This document shows, in pieces, positions 30,710-39,845 of a stretch of DNA of 64,000 nt. Each line of letters starts with the position of its first letter. The stretch's first letter is position 1. Origin of the DNA: CAYOWQ01 sp964407695 (lineage in GTDB: Bacteria; Planctomycetota; Phycisphaerae; Phycisphaerales; SM1A02); the NCBI GenBank assembly GCA_964407695.1, contig CAYOWQ010000012.1, positions 67,018 to 131,017 of the forward strand. The letters are read 5' to 3'. The notes beneath the pieces are model-generated. The model saw nothing but the letters and a program-made list of their open reading frames with translations, was not told the origin of the DNA and did no database searches. Position numbers and translations under genes: made by a program.

Positions 30710-33166
30710 TCAGAGATTCCGGGCCACTTGCACGCGGTTGTTACCGGAGTCCAACACGAAGATCGTACCATCGGAGACGGCGATCCCCCACGGATAGCGT
30801 ACTCTTCCTTGATCAAATCCGATTCCGCCCCACAGCCCTCGGCTTTCGCCGTCGGGGCTGATCCACTGAATGCGGTTGTTGCCGAATTCGGCGATGAGGA
30901 GGTCGCCATTGTCGAGCACCGAGAGGCCATAGGGATAGCTGAACTCGCCGGGGCCGCGGCCAACATGGCCGATGGATCCGAGATGACTGCCGTCGGGACT
31001 GAACATCTGAATTCGATGGTTGCAGGAATCGCAAACATAGAGCCTGGAGAAATCCGGGGAAAAGGCGATGCTTTGCGGCCGGCTGAATTGTTCAGGGCCA
31101 TCGCCGGAAGCGCCGAAGAGGCGAAGGTATTGTCCGTCGGGGGTGAAGACCTGAATACGGTCATTCCCGCCGTATTCGCTGACGTAAATCAACCCCTGCC
31201 CATCAAAGGCGATGTCCGTCGGATAGATGAACTGCCCGGGTTCGGTCCCATAGTCGCCAAAGCGAAGCAGCTCCTGGCCATCGGGGTCATAGACCAGGAC
31301 CCGGTGATAGTGGGTATCCGGGACGTAGAGGTTGTCGTCCGGCCCGACGGTGATCCCCACCGGCTTGCCAAGCTCGAGGGCGGGCATGGTCCACATTGCT
31401 TCGCACACGCCATCGAAGTTGAACCGCTGCACATGAGCTGACTTGTCAATCACGAAGACCTTTCCGGTTCGCGGGTTGACGTCGATGGCGCGCGGATAGT
31501 TGAACTGCCCCTGTGAAACTCCGACTGAACCGAAGACCCGGGTCGTGGGAATGGCGCGAACTTCGGATGGATCATGATGACACCCTGCAATGACAAGGGA
31601 AAACAGCAGAATTGGAGTCAATCGGGCGACAGGTCGCCAACCGAGTAACGCCACCGCCGCGGCCGCGAGGCCGACGATGATCATGACTGAGATGGCGAGC
31701 ACGACGGTTTCGGGATGCTGATAGTGAATGGCGTTCAGCACGCTGGTGGCGATGATGTCGAATCCGGGGCGTTGCAATCGGGCAGCGGCAAGGACTTCTC
31801 CCAGGTTCAGTGATGCGGCGACAGCGCCCGCGGCGACCATGGCTGCGACGACCCGTGGTCGCACCGCACGCAGCAGCGGAAGGCCACAGGTTGCAGCGTC
31901 GAGCTGGCGTGTGTCGGCAAGGCGAGCCAGCTCAGCGCGACCGCAGGCACGCGACATCCATGCGGCGAGAAAGCCGGTCAATGCGATGCCCCCAAGGAGA
32001 AGCCCAACGGGAGAGTCGTACATCGAGGGCCCCACTACGGGATGGTTCCATGCGGATTCGATGGCGATGGCGGGAATCACTCCCGGGATGCAGATTCCGG
32101 CGAGAAATCCGAGCGAGAGCACGGCGAGCAGCATTCGCGGCAACGGATGCCTGACATGCCAGACGACGGCCATGGAGCCGGTGATAAGGGCAACACAGCC
32201 GCCCACGGCCAACGCCATAAGCGTGGTATTTGCGATGGCCTCGCCATAGAGAAGCAGGAATTCCTGAATTCGCAGCGACGCGAATGCATTTCGCAGGAGC
32301 AGGGCAACCGGCGCGACGGTGCTGAGGGCGAGGATGAGCAGGGCAGCAACCATGCGAAGGCGTGAATTCACCTGGGTTCCGGAGGGTAGTGAGCCGGTCC
32401 GACGCGGCACGATCCAGATCGTGATCGCCATCAAGAAGCAAATCACCATGGCTGGGAGGGCCACACGCAGGATATCTCCAGGGAGGCCACCTTGAGCATC
32501 GAGAGTTCGGAGTTCGTAGCCAAAGGTCTTGACCTGGGCGAGATCGAAACAGGTGACGTTGCTCATGGTGAAGAGAAAAACGGTCCCGGATCCAATGAGC
32601 AGCCCGGGCCAGTCGCGGCGCGATGCGGTCAGGACTCGCTGGACGACACCGGCGTTGTCGATCCGAAGCATGTCATGGACAGACGTTGCGATGCGATGCC
32701 GGGATGCCGAAACGCTCCATGCCACGATCGGCCACGACCAGCAGAGGAGGCCGACGGCGAGGATGATGTGGCGGAGTGTTGCGGTCCAGCCGCCGCGAGC
32801 GGCAACGCCCTCCAGCCAGGAGTTGGGCGGCACCGCCTGCCACCAGCAGGTGAAGATGACATAGGTCGGGAGGCACATCGGCATCAGCATGAGGATGGGC
32901 AACACGAGGCGTCGGCGTTGCAGATGCCGGCCCAGAACGATTCCCGGCACCCAACCAATTGCCGCGGATCCGAAGCCGATTCCGGCCGACCAGACCAGCG
33001 AATTCACGAGCAGCGAGTCGTCGATCCGGGGAGAAATCTCACTCTGCGGATGGTTCCAGGCCAGAGCCAACGCGGGCCAACCGATGGCGAGCGTCCACAA
33101 GAGGATCGCCGGCGAGAGCCATAGAAGCGGTGAGATGAGCCTGGAACCTGTGGATGAACCCTGCAT
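30710..33166 (-). CDS. ABC transporter permease fused to NHL-repeat propeller
   Basis: 818 residues in one continuous frame. Residues ~1-515 are a two-module iron(III)-type ABC permease: about twelve hydrophobic segments, with the first (LISPLLWLSPAILLWTLAIG) at the N-terminus and a second module near 290. A short hydrophobic segment with lipobox-like IAGC (Cys 529) then leads into six NHL repeats (e.g. FxYPxDIAFDxxGxIYVSExxNDRIQVF), a six-bladed propeller to the end. No stop or frameshift separates the parts, and no ribosome site precedes the only nearby internal start, a TTG at 31621. It is 8 bp downstream of the iron-binding protein gene. No ATPase partner is adjacent. Confidence 0.85.
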   Translation of the reverse strand: MQGSSTGSRLISPLLWLSPAILLWTLAIGWPALALAWNHPQSEISPRIDDSLLVNSLVWSAGIGFGSAAIGWVPGIVLGRHLQRRRLVLPILMLMPMCLPTYVIFTCWWQAVPPNSWLEGVAARGGWTATLRHIILAVGLLCWSWPIVAWSVSASRHRIATSVHDMLRIDNAGVVQRVLTASRRDWPGLLIGSGTVFLFTMSNVTCFDLAQVKTFGYELRTLDAQGGLPGDILRVALPAMVICFLMAITIWIVPRRTGSLPSGTQVNSRLRMVAALLILALSTVAPVALLLRNAFASLRIQEFLLLYGEAIANTTLMALAVGGCVALITGSMAVVWHVRHPLPRMLLAVLSLGFLAGICIPGVIPAIAIESAWNHPVVGPSMYDSPVGLLLGGIALTGFLAAWMSRACGRAELARLADTRQLDAATCGLPLLRAVRPRVVAAMVAAGAVAASLNLGEVLAAARLQRPGFDIIATSVLNAIHYQHPETVVLAISVMIIVGLAAAAVALLGWRPVARLTPILLFSLVIAGCHHDPSEVRAIPTTRVFGSVGVSQGQFNYPRAIDVNPRTGKVFVIDKSAHVQRFNFDGVCEAMWTMPALELGKPVGITVGPDDNLYVPDTHYHRVLVYDPDGQELLRFGDYGTEPGQFIYPTDIAFDGQGLIYVSEYGGNDRIQVFTPDGQYLRLFGASGDGPEQFSRPQSIAFSPDFSRLYVCDSCNHRIQMFSPDGSHLGSIGHVGRGPGEFSYPYGLSVLDNGDLLIAEFGNNRIQWISPDGESRGLWGGIGFDQGRVRYPWGIAVSDGTIFVLDSGNNRVQVARNL

Positions 33167-33174
33167 TCGACAGG

Positions 33175-34341
33175 TCAGTTTCGGTCTGGCGCGCTGTTGG
33201 GTTTTTGGGGCGAATGGGGTGGTTCCTGGAGATCGAGATCCTGATCGTCGCCACCCTTGCGCAAGGCTCCAGGCGCGGGCGTGTCCTTCACGATCTCGAT
33301 CTGTTGAAACACGATCTTGACGGCGGCTTCCATCTCCGCGGCTGCAGAGGCGAAGTCGATCTCCAGTGGTTGGGGAGACTCGATCAGGGGAAACTCGGCG
33401 GCGAGGCCCGGGCGAATCGGAATGTTTCGCGAGTCGCTCGACGCGAGGGCACGTTCAGTGTCGGCCGAAATCAACCACGCGATCAGCCGGCGCGCCGGTT
33501 CCGGATTTGCAGCGCCGTGGATCATGGCCACGGTATTGGGAATCACGAGGGTGCCGGCACGCGGATCGTCGAGGATGTGAACAGGGTAGACCCAGCCGAG
33601 ATCAGCGCCGCGGGCATTTGCGGCCCAGACATCGTCGGTATCGGTCATGCCGATGTCTGCCTCGCCCGATGCGATGGCCTGCACGACACCGGCGTTGCCG
33701 TTAGTCAGCAGACGTACGTGATTCTCCGCAAGGCCGAGAAACCACGCATCGAAATAGCCGGCCATGACATGGCGCTCCCACCAGGCCTTCATGGCGCCCA
33801 TGTGGCCGCGCGTGGTGCCGAAGCGCGGGTCGGCCATGACAATACGATCCTTCCAATTGTCGTGCGTCAGCTCGGTCCAGGAGCGAGGCACATCTTCCGG
33901 GGCGACTCGGGATTTTGAATACGCAATCACGCGGGCACGGGCCGCGAACCCTATCCAGTAGCCCGAGGGATCTCGAAAGGCCTTGGGCCAATCGACAGGG
34001 ACCAGGTCGCCGAGCGGTTCGAGGCGGTTCTCATTCGCCAGCTGAATGGTCATGAAGACTTCAGACGACCAGAACACGTCGGCCCGCGGTCGATCGGCTT
34101 CGGAACGAATCAGGTTGACCAGGCCCGCGGTCTTGGTGGCTTCCGTGTCGTACTTGGCGTCGACCTTGATCCCGGTCTCCTGCTCGAATTTCTTCAGGAT
34201 CGGCCGGGCGATCTGTTCGTCGGCGGAAACATAGATGGCGACGTGCGGCGGATTTTCAGCGCGCAGGCCAAAGCCCGTCGCGGCTGCGGCGGTTGAAAGA
34301 ATGACACATGCAAAGCGGAGGGCCGCCGAGCCTGCGGCCAC
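33175..34341 (-). CDS. Ferric-iron-type ABC substrate-binding protein
   Basis: 388 residues from the GTG at 34341, 2 bp past the stop of the Gln-rich gene. A signal peptide (residues ~1-28, Ala-rich core) precedes a bilobed binding protein of the iron(III)/FutA-FbpA class: VAIYVSADEQIARPILKKFEQETGI, ATKTAGLVNLIRSEADRPRADVFWSSE, GFAARARVIAYSK and GEADIGMTDTDDVW are all in the expected order. The extra ~45 residues at the C-terminus are charged and disordered. It should deliver its ligand to the permease fused to NHL repeats directly downstream. The ligand, iron or another, is inferred from class only. Confidence 0.9.
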   Translation of the reverse strand: MAAGSAALRFACVILSTAAAATGFGLRAENPPHVAIYVSADEQIARPILKKFEQETGIKVDAKYDTEATKTAGLVNLIRSEADRPRADVFWSSEVFMTIQLANENRLEPLGDLVPVDWPKAFRDPSGYWIGFAARARVIAYSKSRVAPEDVPRSWTELTHDNWKDRIVMADPRFGTTRGHMGAMKAWWERHVMAGYFDAWFLGLAENHVRLLTNGNAGVVQAIASGEADIGMTDTDDVWAANARGADLGWVYPVHILDDPRAGTLVIPNTVAMIHGAANPEPARRLIAWLISADTERALASSDSRNIPIRPGLAAEFPLIESPQPLEIDFASAAAEMEAAVKIVFQQIEIVKDTPAPGALRKGGDDQDLDLQEPPHSPQKPNSAPDRN

Positions 34342-34343
34342 GT

Positions 34344-36110
34344 TCAGGAATTCCCCGGCTTGGTGTCAGCCGGCTTGGAGCCCGTTGATGGAGACTCGGC
34401 ATTGGCGCCGGACTTCTCAGAGTTCTTCAGGGTCTTGTCGAGCCGATTGCGCATCTCGCTGAAGTACCGTCGGTGCGCTTCGCGATAGCGAGGATTGACC
34501 TTGTCTTCAGACAGGCCGTCCTCATAGGTCTCTTCAACGCGGCTCACCACCGATTGCAGCTTGGCCTTTGCCTCGCCGACGACCGGTTCGCCCTTGACAT
34601 ACTGCTTGGCGATGATTTCGGCGTCCTGATTGGTCTTGGTGTTTTCCTTCTGGGCATTGGCGCCGGTCGGGGTTGGCGAGACCGGAGCCTTGCCACCTGA
34701 CCCGAAGCCCCATCCACCCATGCCGTTTCCGGACTGTTTCTGATTCTGCTGTGCGAGCATCTGCTGAAGAGACATGCTCTGGCCCATGCCCTGGCACTGC
34801 CCCTGGCAGGCACTGGCGGCCGCCCGGGCCTGATCAAGCATCTGCTTCATCATCTCGGCGTCGGAAAGGCAGTTGCCAAGCTTGTCGCCGGCGGCCTTAC
34901 AGGCTTGGCCGTTGGGATTCTGAGAGATCGCCTGACCAAGGTTGTTGCAGCAGTTGCCCATTTTTTGGCACATCTGTGCAGCCTGCTGCTGCGCGTTGGC
35001 CATCTGCTGAATCTGCTGCTTCTGCTGATCATTGAGATTGGGATTGTTCTGCAAGGCGTTCTGAAGCGCCTGCGGGTTCTGGGCAAGTTGCGGGTCCATG
35101 CCGGCTTGCTTCAGCGCATCTTCAAGAGCCTTCTGCTGCTGAGAGAGCTGATCGAGCTGCTGTGCAAGATCCTTCAACTGCTGCTCCAGCTGTTTCTTCT
35201 GATCCTCCGAGAGCTTGCCACTCTCAAGCTGCTTCTGAAGTTCCTGGAGTGCTTGCTGGGCCGCGGCGAAATCGCCGTTCTTCATCGCCTCCGCCAGATC
35301 CTTGGCCGGGCCCTCCTCGGGCGCCTTGAGCTGGTTCATCGCCTTATTCAAGGCTTCTTCGGTCTTTGCCTTTTCGCCATTGAGCAACTCATCGAGCTTC
35401 TGGTTCAGCTCGGTCATGCGTTTGATGGCGTCTCGCTTCACAGCCTCGGGCGTGTCGAGAGCCTTGGGATCAAGCCCCTGCTGGGTCAGGTCGCCGAACT
35501 TGCCAAGTTCCTCACGAAGCGCCGGCGAGACCTCGATCGCCTTTGACACCTCAGTCAGCGCGGTGTTGACGACATTTCGAGTTTCCTGGACCTGTGCTCG
35601 ATCCGAATCGTTCTCATTCGAGAAGAAATCGAAGCTCGGAAGCGCGGAAGCACCGGCGGCCGCAAGGGCGATGATGGGCGCTACGAACCAGTGTCGGGGC
35701 CCTTCAACCCGAATGCGCTTCGAGAGGAGTTCGGCAGCTCTTGGATCACGGACGACATTGACGGCATCTTCCACGGCCGCACGCGCAAACGCATCCTCCC
35801 GATTCATGCAATGCAGCGCCGATGTAAGGCGCTCGCGAAGATCGAGCCGCTCATCGACCACTGAAGCCACGCGGACCTGAGACATTCGCCCCATATAAGC
35901 CCAAAGGGCCGCGACGAGGAGAGCCGCAGCGGCCAGCGCGGGGCCGGTCCACATCCATGGCACCTCGAACGATGGAGCAAATTTGGAGGCAAGGACCAGC
36001 GCGAACGCCACCGACGCCGCCAGGGAGGCGACGATTGAGAACAGGGCGAGATACCGCGTCACCAATAGGCGACTGGATGCACGCGAGATAAATTTGGAGA
36101 GTTCGTTCAT
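34344..36110 (-). CDS. Gln-rich coiled-coil membrane protein
   Basis: 588 residues from the ATG at 36110 (GGAGCC before it); a GTG-type start at 36194 would add 28 residues of poor quality. Two membrane helices at residues ~22-43 and ~48-70 and a third near ~145-163 precede a long helical region rich in Gln, Lys, Leu and Ala (residues ~210-420), with clustered QQQ runs, predicted coiled coil. Residues ~400-470 add several Cys and Met. The layout (membrane anchor, then a Gln-rich stalk) resembles DUF4175-type proteins next to MoxR/BatA genes in planctomycetes. First gene of the seven-gene run ending at 23580. Confidence 0.78.
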   Translation of the reverse strand: MNELSKFISRASSRLLVTRYLALFSIVASLAASVAFALVLASKFAPSFEVPWMWTGPALAAAALLVAALWAYMGRMSQVRVASVVDERLDLRERLTSALHCMNREDAFARAAVEDAVNVVRDPRAAELLSKRIRVEGPRHWFVAPIIALAAAGASALPSFDFFSNENDSDRAQVQETRNVVNTALTEVSKAIEVSPALREELGKFGDLTQQGLDPKALDTPEAVKRDAIKRMTELNQKLDELLNGEKAKTEEALNKAMNQLKAPEEGPAKDLAEAMKNGDFAAAQQALQELQKQLESGKLSEDQKKQLEQQLKDLAQQLDQLSQQQKALEDALKQAGMDPQLAQNPQALQNALQNNPNLNDQQKQQIQQMANAQQQAAQMCQKMGNCCNNLGQAISQNPNGQACKAAGDKLGNCLSDAEMMKQMLDQARAAASACQGQCQGMGQSMSLQQMLAQQNQKQSGNGMGGWGFGSGGKAPVSPTPTGANAQKENTKTNQDAEIIAKQYVKGEPVVGEAKAKLQSVVSRVEETYEDGLSEDKVNPRYREAHRRYFSEMRNRLDKTLKNSEKSGANAESPSTGSKPADTKPGNS

Positions 36111-36259
36111 CGCTGGCTCCGAGAGTTGGAAGGAGGCGGTTGACCAAAGCAGAACGTTGGTGTCAATCGTATCATTCGCCCAGTTGCCGACCAAAGTTCA
36201 TTTGTTTTTTCCGCCCGGCTGATGACGCCCGAATCCTCGATGCACGGAGACTTCTCAGC

Positions 36260-37027
36260 ATGCACCGACTCGTCCATTACCTAATCCCTGTCATTGTACT
36301 TTGTTTGTTAGGGCCCGGTCCGGCCCAAGGCCAAACGATTGATGAGCTGAAACGTGAGAACCAGCAACTCCGCCAACGTATTCACGAGCTGGAGGAGCAA
36401 ATTAGGCAGATGAAGGGCCAGCCTACATCGCCCCAGCCAACCGCCCCCAATGGAGGATCTGGCGAGTCGGCGGCCACCGAGGTGGTGATCGAAAGCCCCT
36501 CGGCCGCGTATGACCTGATTCAGAAGCGTTGGGATGAGGCGGCTGTGGACCAGATCCCGGGAGACCCGGGTTCCCGCGAACGATCCGGGTACTCACGGTT
36601 TGCGGACAAGTGGATCGCGGCAACCAACCGGGAACTGACACAGCGCATCAGCTGGCCGGTTCGTTTGGAAGCGGCAGAGATTGCCGGACGTGACTACATG
36701 CTTCGATTGACGCCCATCGATCCGGAGACGGGCCGGGAGCTCAGCGAGTCGTTTCCGGTGATCATTTCGCGACTTCAGGCGAGCAAGCTGGAGACGTGGA
36801 AGCGGCGAGGCGGTGCCGGCCTGCTCGAACTGCGAGGCGTCTTCATCCCGCGGCTCCAATACAACCCTGATCGTGAGGCTGCGGGAGTTTTCAACAATCC
36901 AAGGTTCGTGGCTCCCTATGTGGAGTTCACCTACACCGTCAATGTTGAGAGCATCGCTCCGAAGTCGACGAAGGCTGAACCCGCTTCTGACTCAAAGGCT
37001 GATCAGGCCAATCCCGACAGTCGCTAG
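36260..37027 (+). CDS. Secreted coiled-coil protein
   Basis: 255 residues from the ATG at 36260, with GGAGA 9 bp before; the open frame starts at 36140 but the signal peptide does not. The signal peptide (HRLVHYLIPVIVLCLLGPGPAQG) precedes a short leucine-zipper-like coiled coil (TIDELKRENQQLRQRIHELE, residues ~25-55), a Pro/Ser/Gly-rich linker and a mixed alpha/beta domain to residue ~235. No catalytic motif recognised. The stop codon TAG is directly followed by the ATG of the next gene, so the two are probably co-transcribed. It is divergent from the Gln-rich membrane gene, 149 bp away. Confidence 0.8.
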   Translation: MHRLVHYLIPVIVLCLLGPGPAQGQTIDELKRENQQLRQRIHELEEQIRQMKGQPTSPQPTAPNGGSGESAATEVVIESPSAAYDLIQKRWDEAAVDQIPGDPGSRERSGYSRFADKWIAATNRELTQRISWPVRLEAAEIAGRDYMLRLTPIDPETGRELSESFPVIISRLQASKLETWKRRGGAGLLELRGVFIPRLQYNPDREAAGVFNNPRFVAPYVEFTYTVNVESIAPKSTKAEPASDSKADQANPDSR

Positions 37028-37309
37028 ATGGACCCAGACGAACACGTGTGTCTCTGTTTCCGTGTAAGCCTCCGGAAGCTGACGACCTACATGAACCAAA
37101 CCGATCCGCAGGTCGCGTCGCAACTTGCAGATTGCTTTGGTGCAGGGACGGGATGCCAATGGTGTGTGCCGTTCTTGCGGAGAATCCATGAGCAATGGCA
37201 GCGAGGGGAAGCCCCAGACCTGCCGATTTCACCTGAACATTACGCCGCACGCCGGGCGCAGTATCGGGCCAGCGGCCGCCGCGATGCGGACGCGGAACGA
37301 GGGGAATAG
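37028..37309 (+). CDS. BFD-like [2Fe-2S] protein
   Basis: 93 residues, starting at the ATG directly after the upstream stop. The N-terminal half has VCLCFRVSLRKL at residues ~7-18 and FGAGTGCQWCVPFL at ~37-50, giving a C-x-C ... C-x2-C arrangement like the bacterioferritin-associated ferredoxin (BFD-like) [2Fe-2S] domain. Four cysteines (8, 10, 43, 46) are positioned for the cluster, plus another at ~36. The C-terminal ~40 residues are charged and Arg-rich. Electron transfer or iron release is the usual role of the fold; no ferritin gene is adjacent, so the partner is unknown. Confidence 0.85.
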   Translation: MDPDEHVCLCFRVSLRKLTTYMNQTDPQVASQLADCFGAGTGCQWCVPFLRRIHEQWQRGEAPDLPISPEHYAARRAQYRASGRRDADAERGE

Positions 37310-37317
37310 CTGAAGTG

Positions 37318-38088
37318 CTATCGGTAATTCCGGCGGCGGCGACGGATTTGGACCCGGCGAATGAATTCGTTCAGCGAGTCGACCTCGGCATCAAATTCCG
37401 CGCCGATCACGAATGAGTCCTTTCGCCGCGTGGGTGCGGCATGGCGCACCATGGCTCTGAGTCGAAGGGTGACCACCGGATCAGGCAGCTCGGTCTCGAT
37501 CCAGATGACCATCCCCGATCGAAGTCCCTCGGGAGGCGTCGGGGTTCTCAGGCGCATTCCTCGCAGACTCACGTCAGTAATGTCGGCCCTGAATCGGCGA
37601 AACGCCTGTGGTTCGCCCGGGTTGACAAAGGGCTCGATGGTGGCCAGCAGGCAGATATCGAATCCCAGAATCAGGCGATGTCGGAATCGGCGTTCATCGA
37701 GCACCAGATCACCGAGCGGCGCCAGTCGATAGCCATAGAACTTGCCCCCCGCACCGGAATCAAGCGTGGCCCGTCCCTTGACCAGCACGTCGCCTCGATA
37801 GCGACCCTCCGGCCCGCGAGCGGTCATGGATAGCCGCTCGCCGGTGGTCAATGGATGAATCATCGCACCTTGGGATGGCTGGCTGATGACACACGAGGCA
37901 TCCGGGTCGACCAGTTCGATGGTTGCCGTCCAAGGCGTCAGCTGAAGATCAGGGTCCTTCGAACTCGCAGGCACAAGCTCAACCACCTGGCGGCTCTGTT
38001 GACTGAACGAAAGGATGCCTCGGATGCTCGCGATCGTCGCGGCATCCAGTCCGATGGCGTGTCGCCACGTGGACAGAAAGCTGGCCAT
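37318..38088 (-). CDS. PilZ-domain protein (YcgR-like)
   Basis: 256 residues. The C-terminal half matches a PilZ domain: R-R-F-R and ITDVSLRGMRLRTP near residues 163-182, and FVIGAEFD near 228-235, the parts that bind cyclic di-GMP. The N-terminal half is beta-rich and may correspond to a YcgR-N-like domain, which in YcgR contacts the flagellar rotor. The very C-terminus is Arg-rich (RRVQIRRRRRNYR). It lies only 2.8 kb from the flagellar cluster but on its own, converging with the BFD-like gene. A flagellar brake or other c-di-GMP effector is plausible but not shown. Confidence 0.85.
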   Translation of the reverse strand: MASFLSTWRHAIGLDAATIASIRGILSFSQQSRQVVELVPASSKDPDLQLTPWTATIELVDPDASCVISQPSQGAMIHPLTTGERLSMTARGPEGRYRGDVLVKGRATLDSGAGGKFYGYRLAPLGDLVLDERRFRHRLILGFDICLLATIEPFVNPGEPQAFRRFRADITDVSLRGMRLRTPTPPEGLRSGMVIWIETELPDPVVTLRLRAMVRHAAPTRRKDSFVIGAEFDAEVDSLNEFIRRVQIRRRRRNYR

Positions 38089-38210
38089 ATCACAATTGAT
38101 CGGCCCGCCGGTTGAACCGATTGAAGGGAAGGAAGCGCAGGCGATCGTCCGAGAACGATGACGTGTCCGGATCAGCGCCCGGCCTAGGATGCGTTTCCTT
38201 TGGAGACCTG

Positions 38211-38837
38211 ATGAGCGAAGCGAAGAACATCGTTTGGCATGCAGGCGATCTGACTCGCGAACAACGGTGGCGGCGGCTCAAGACCCGCGGCGCCACGTTG
38301 TGGTTTACCGGACTTTCGGGTTCGGGAAAGAGCACCGTTGCAGCGGCCCTCGAGGCGAAACTGGTCGATCGCGGACGATTCGCGTTTCGGCTCGATGGCG
38401 ACAATGTTCGCCACGGACTCAACCGCAATCTCGGATTCTCGGCGGAGGATCGGCAGGAGAACATACGCCGCATCGCGGAGGTGGCGAAACTCTTCGCCGA
38501 GAGCGGGATGCTGGCCATTACCAGTTTCATCAGTCCGTATCGAGCTGATCGCGGCCAGGCTCGCCGGATTCATGAGATGGATGCGCTCAGCTTCATCGAG
38601 ATCTTCATTGACACGCCGATTGAGGTTTGTGAATCGCGTGACCCGAAGGGCCTGTATCGAAAGGCCCGGGCCGGCGAGATCAGCGGCTTCACCGGGATTC
38701 ATGACCCCTACGAGCCGCCCGAGTCTCCGGAGATCGTGATTCACACCACCGACACTCCGGTGCCGGATGCCGTCGAGCAGATTCTCACCCAGCTCGATGT
38801 CCTGGGACTGTTGACCCGGAGGGACGACCTCTCATGA
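38211..38837 (+). CDS. cysC: Adenylylsulfate kinase
   Basis: 208 residues from the ATG at 38211, 4 bp after TGGAGA. APS kinase makes PAPS from APS and ATP. The Walker A is GLSGSGKST at residues ~34-42, followed by LDGDNVRHGLNRNLGFS (APS-binding loop), SAEDRQENIRRIAEVAKLF, and the SFISPYRADR and DPKGLYRKAR elements of the family. An upstream in-frame ATG at 38112 adds a leader without conserved features. The next gene, a PAP phosphatase, overlaps the stop by 4 bp. No sulfate adenylyltransferase (cysD/cysN or sat) gene is in the window. Confidence 0.95.
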   Translation: MSEAKNIVWHAGDLTREQRWRRLKTRGATLWFTGLSGSGKSTVAAALEAKLVDRGRFAFRLDGDNVRHGLNRNLGFSAEDRQENIRRIAEVAKLFAESGMLAITSFISPYRADRGQARRIHEMDALSFIEIFIDTPIEVCESRDPKGLYRKARAGEISGFTGIHDPYEPPESPEIVIHTTDTPVPDAVEQILTQLDVLGLLTRRDDLS

Positions 38838-39832
38838 TGTCCATTGACCGACGCCTCGAGGTCGCGGTGGAATCAGTGACCAGTGCAGCGATGGCCGCCC
38901 GGGCGGTCCAGCAGGATCTTGACCGCATCGTGGCACTGACCAAGAACGATCGCAGCCCGGTCAGCGTGGCTGATTTCGCGGTCCAGGCCATCGTGGCCAT
39001 TGCGCTTCAACGCAACGAGCAGGCGAGGATCGTCGGCGAGGAGTCCCTGGACGAGCTTGCCGCACCCGAGAACGCGTTGATGCGCGAGGCCGTTGTGGAG
39101 TGCGTCCGGCTGATTGAGCCCGACGCCGATGAGAATGCAGTCCTTCGGGCCATCGAGTCGTGCGATCATGATGGGACTTCCGCCTCGTACTGGACGCTCG
39201 ACCCCGTCGATGGCACCAAGGGATTCCTTCGCGGACAGCAGTATGCAATTTCGCTGGCATGGATCGAGCATGGCCGGGTGACGCTCGGCGTGCTTGGCTG
39301 CCCCAATCTTTCCATTGATCAGTCCGAGCCGACCGACGCGGCCGACCCCCATGGAACCGTCTATGTCGCATCGCTGGGAGGTGGCGCGTGGGAGCGACGG
39401 CTTGATGATGACGATGGAGCCATGCGACGACTTCGATACCTCCCCCGAGATCCGAGTGACCCTATTCGATCGTGTGAATCCGTGGAGTCGGGGCACTCCA
39501 GCCATGACGACGCGGCAAAGGTCCTCGCCTCGCTCGGTCGCGTTGTGGAGCCTGTGCGGCTCGACAGTCAATGCAAGTACGCCCTGGTAGCGCGGGGCCA
39601 GGCGGATGCCTATCTGCGAATGCCGACGGGCAAAGGTTACATCGAGAAGATCTGGGACCATGCTGCGGGCATGGCGGTTGCGGTGGAAGCCGGCGCGATG
39701 GTGACCGACATTCACGGCAAGCATCTCGACTTCACCCACGGGCGACGACTGGAACACAATCGCGGCATCGTGTGCGCTGACCCGGAGGTGCACCCGCGAC
39801 TCATCAAGGCCATCGCCGAGCGAGGAATCTAG
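38834..39832 (+). CDS. cysQ: 3'(2'),5'-bisphosphate nucleotidase
   Basis: 332 residues, start overlapping the cysC stop (ATGA). Inositol-monophosphatase superfamily: DRSPVSVADFAVQ, GEES near residues 68-71, the metal-binding DPVDGT at 123-128 followed by KGFLRG, and WDHAAGMAVAVEAGA near the C-terminus. The KGFLRG segment and the extended length match Hal2/CysQ-like enzymes that hydrolyse PAP to AMP. This removes the by-product of PAPS-dependent sulfotransfer, so the pair forms a PAPS supply and PAP removal unit. Other inositol phosphatase substrates cannot be excluded. Confidence 0.9.
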   Translation: MMSIDRRLEVAVESVTSAAMAARAVQQDLDRIVALTKNDRSPVSVADFAVQAIVAIALQRNEQARIVGEESLDELAAPENALMREAVVECVRLIEPDADENAVLRAIESCDHDGTSASYWTLDPVDGTKGFLRGQQYAISLAWIEHGRVTLGVLGCPNLSIDQSEPTDAADPHGTVYVASLGGGAWERRLDDDDGAMRRLRYLPRDPSDPIRSCESVESGHSSHDDAAKVLASLGRVVEPVRLDSQCKYALVARGQADAYLRMPTGKGYIEKIWDHAAGMAVAVEAGAMVTDIHGKHLDFTHGRRLEHNRGIVCADPEVHPRLIKAIAERGI

Positions 39833-39845
39833 GAATCAACTCCGG

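Noticed and set aside
31619..31621. Internal TTG as start of a separate NHL lipoprotein
   Set aside because: No ribosome-binding site and no stop between the halves; the n-region would lack a positive charge. Kept as an in-frame fusion, though not fully excluded.
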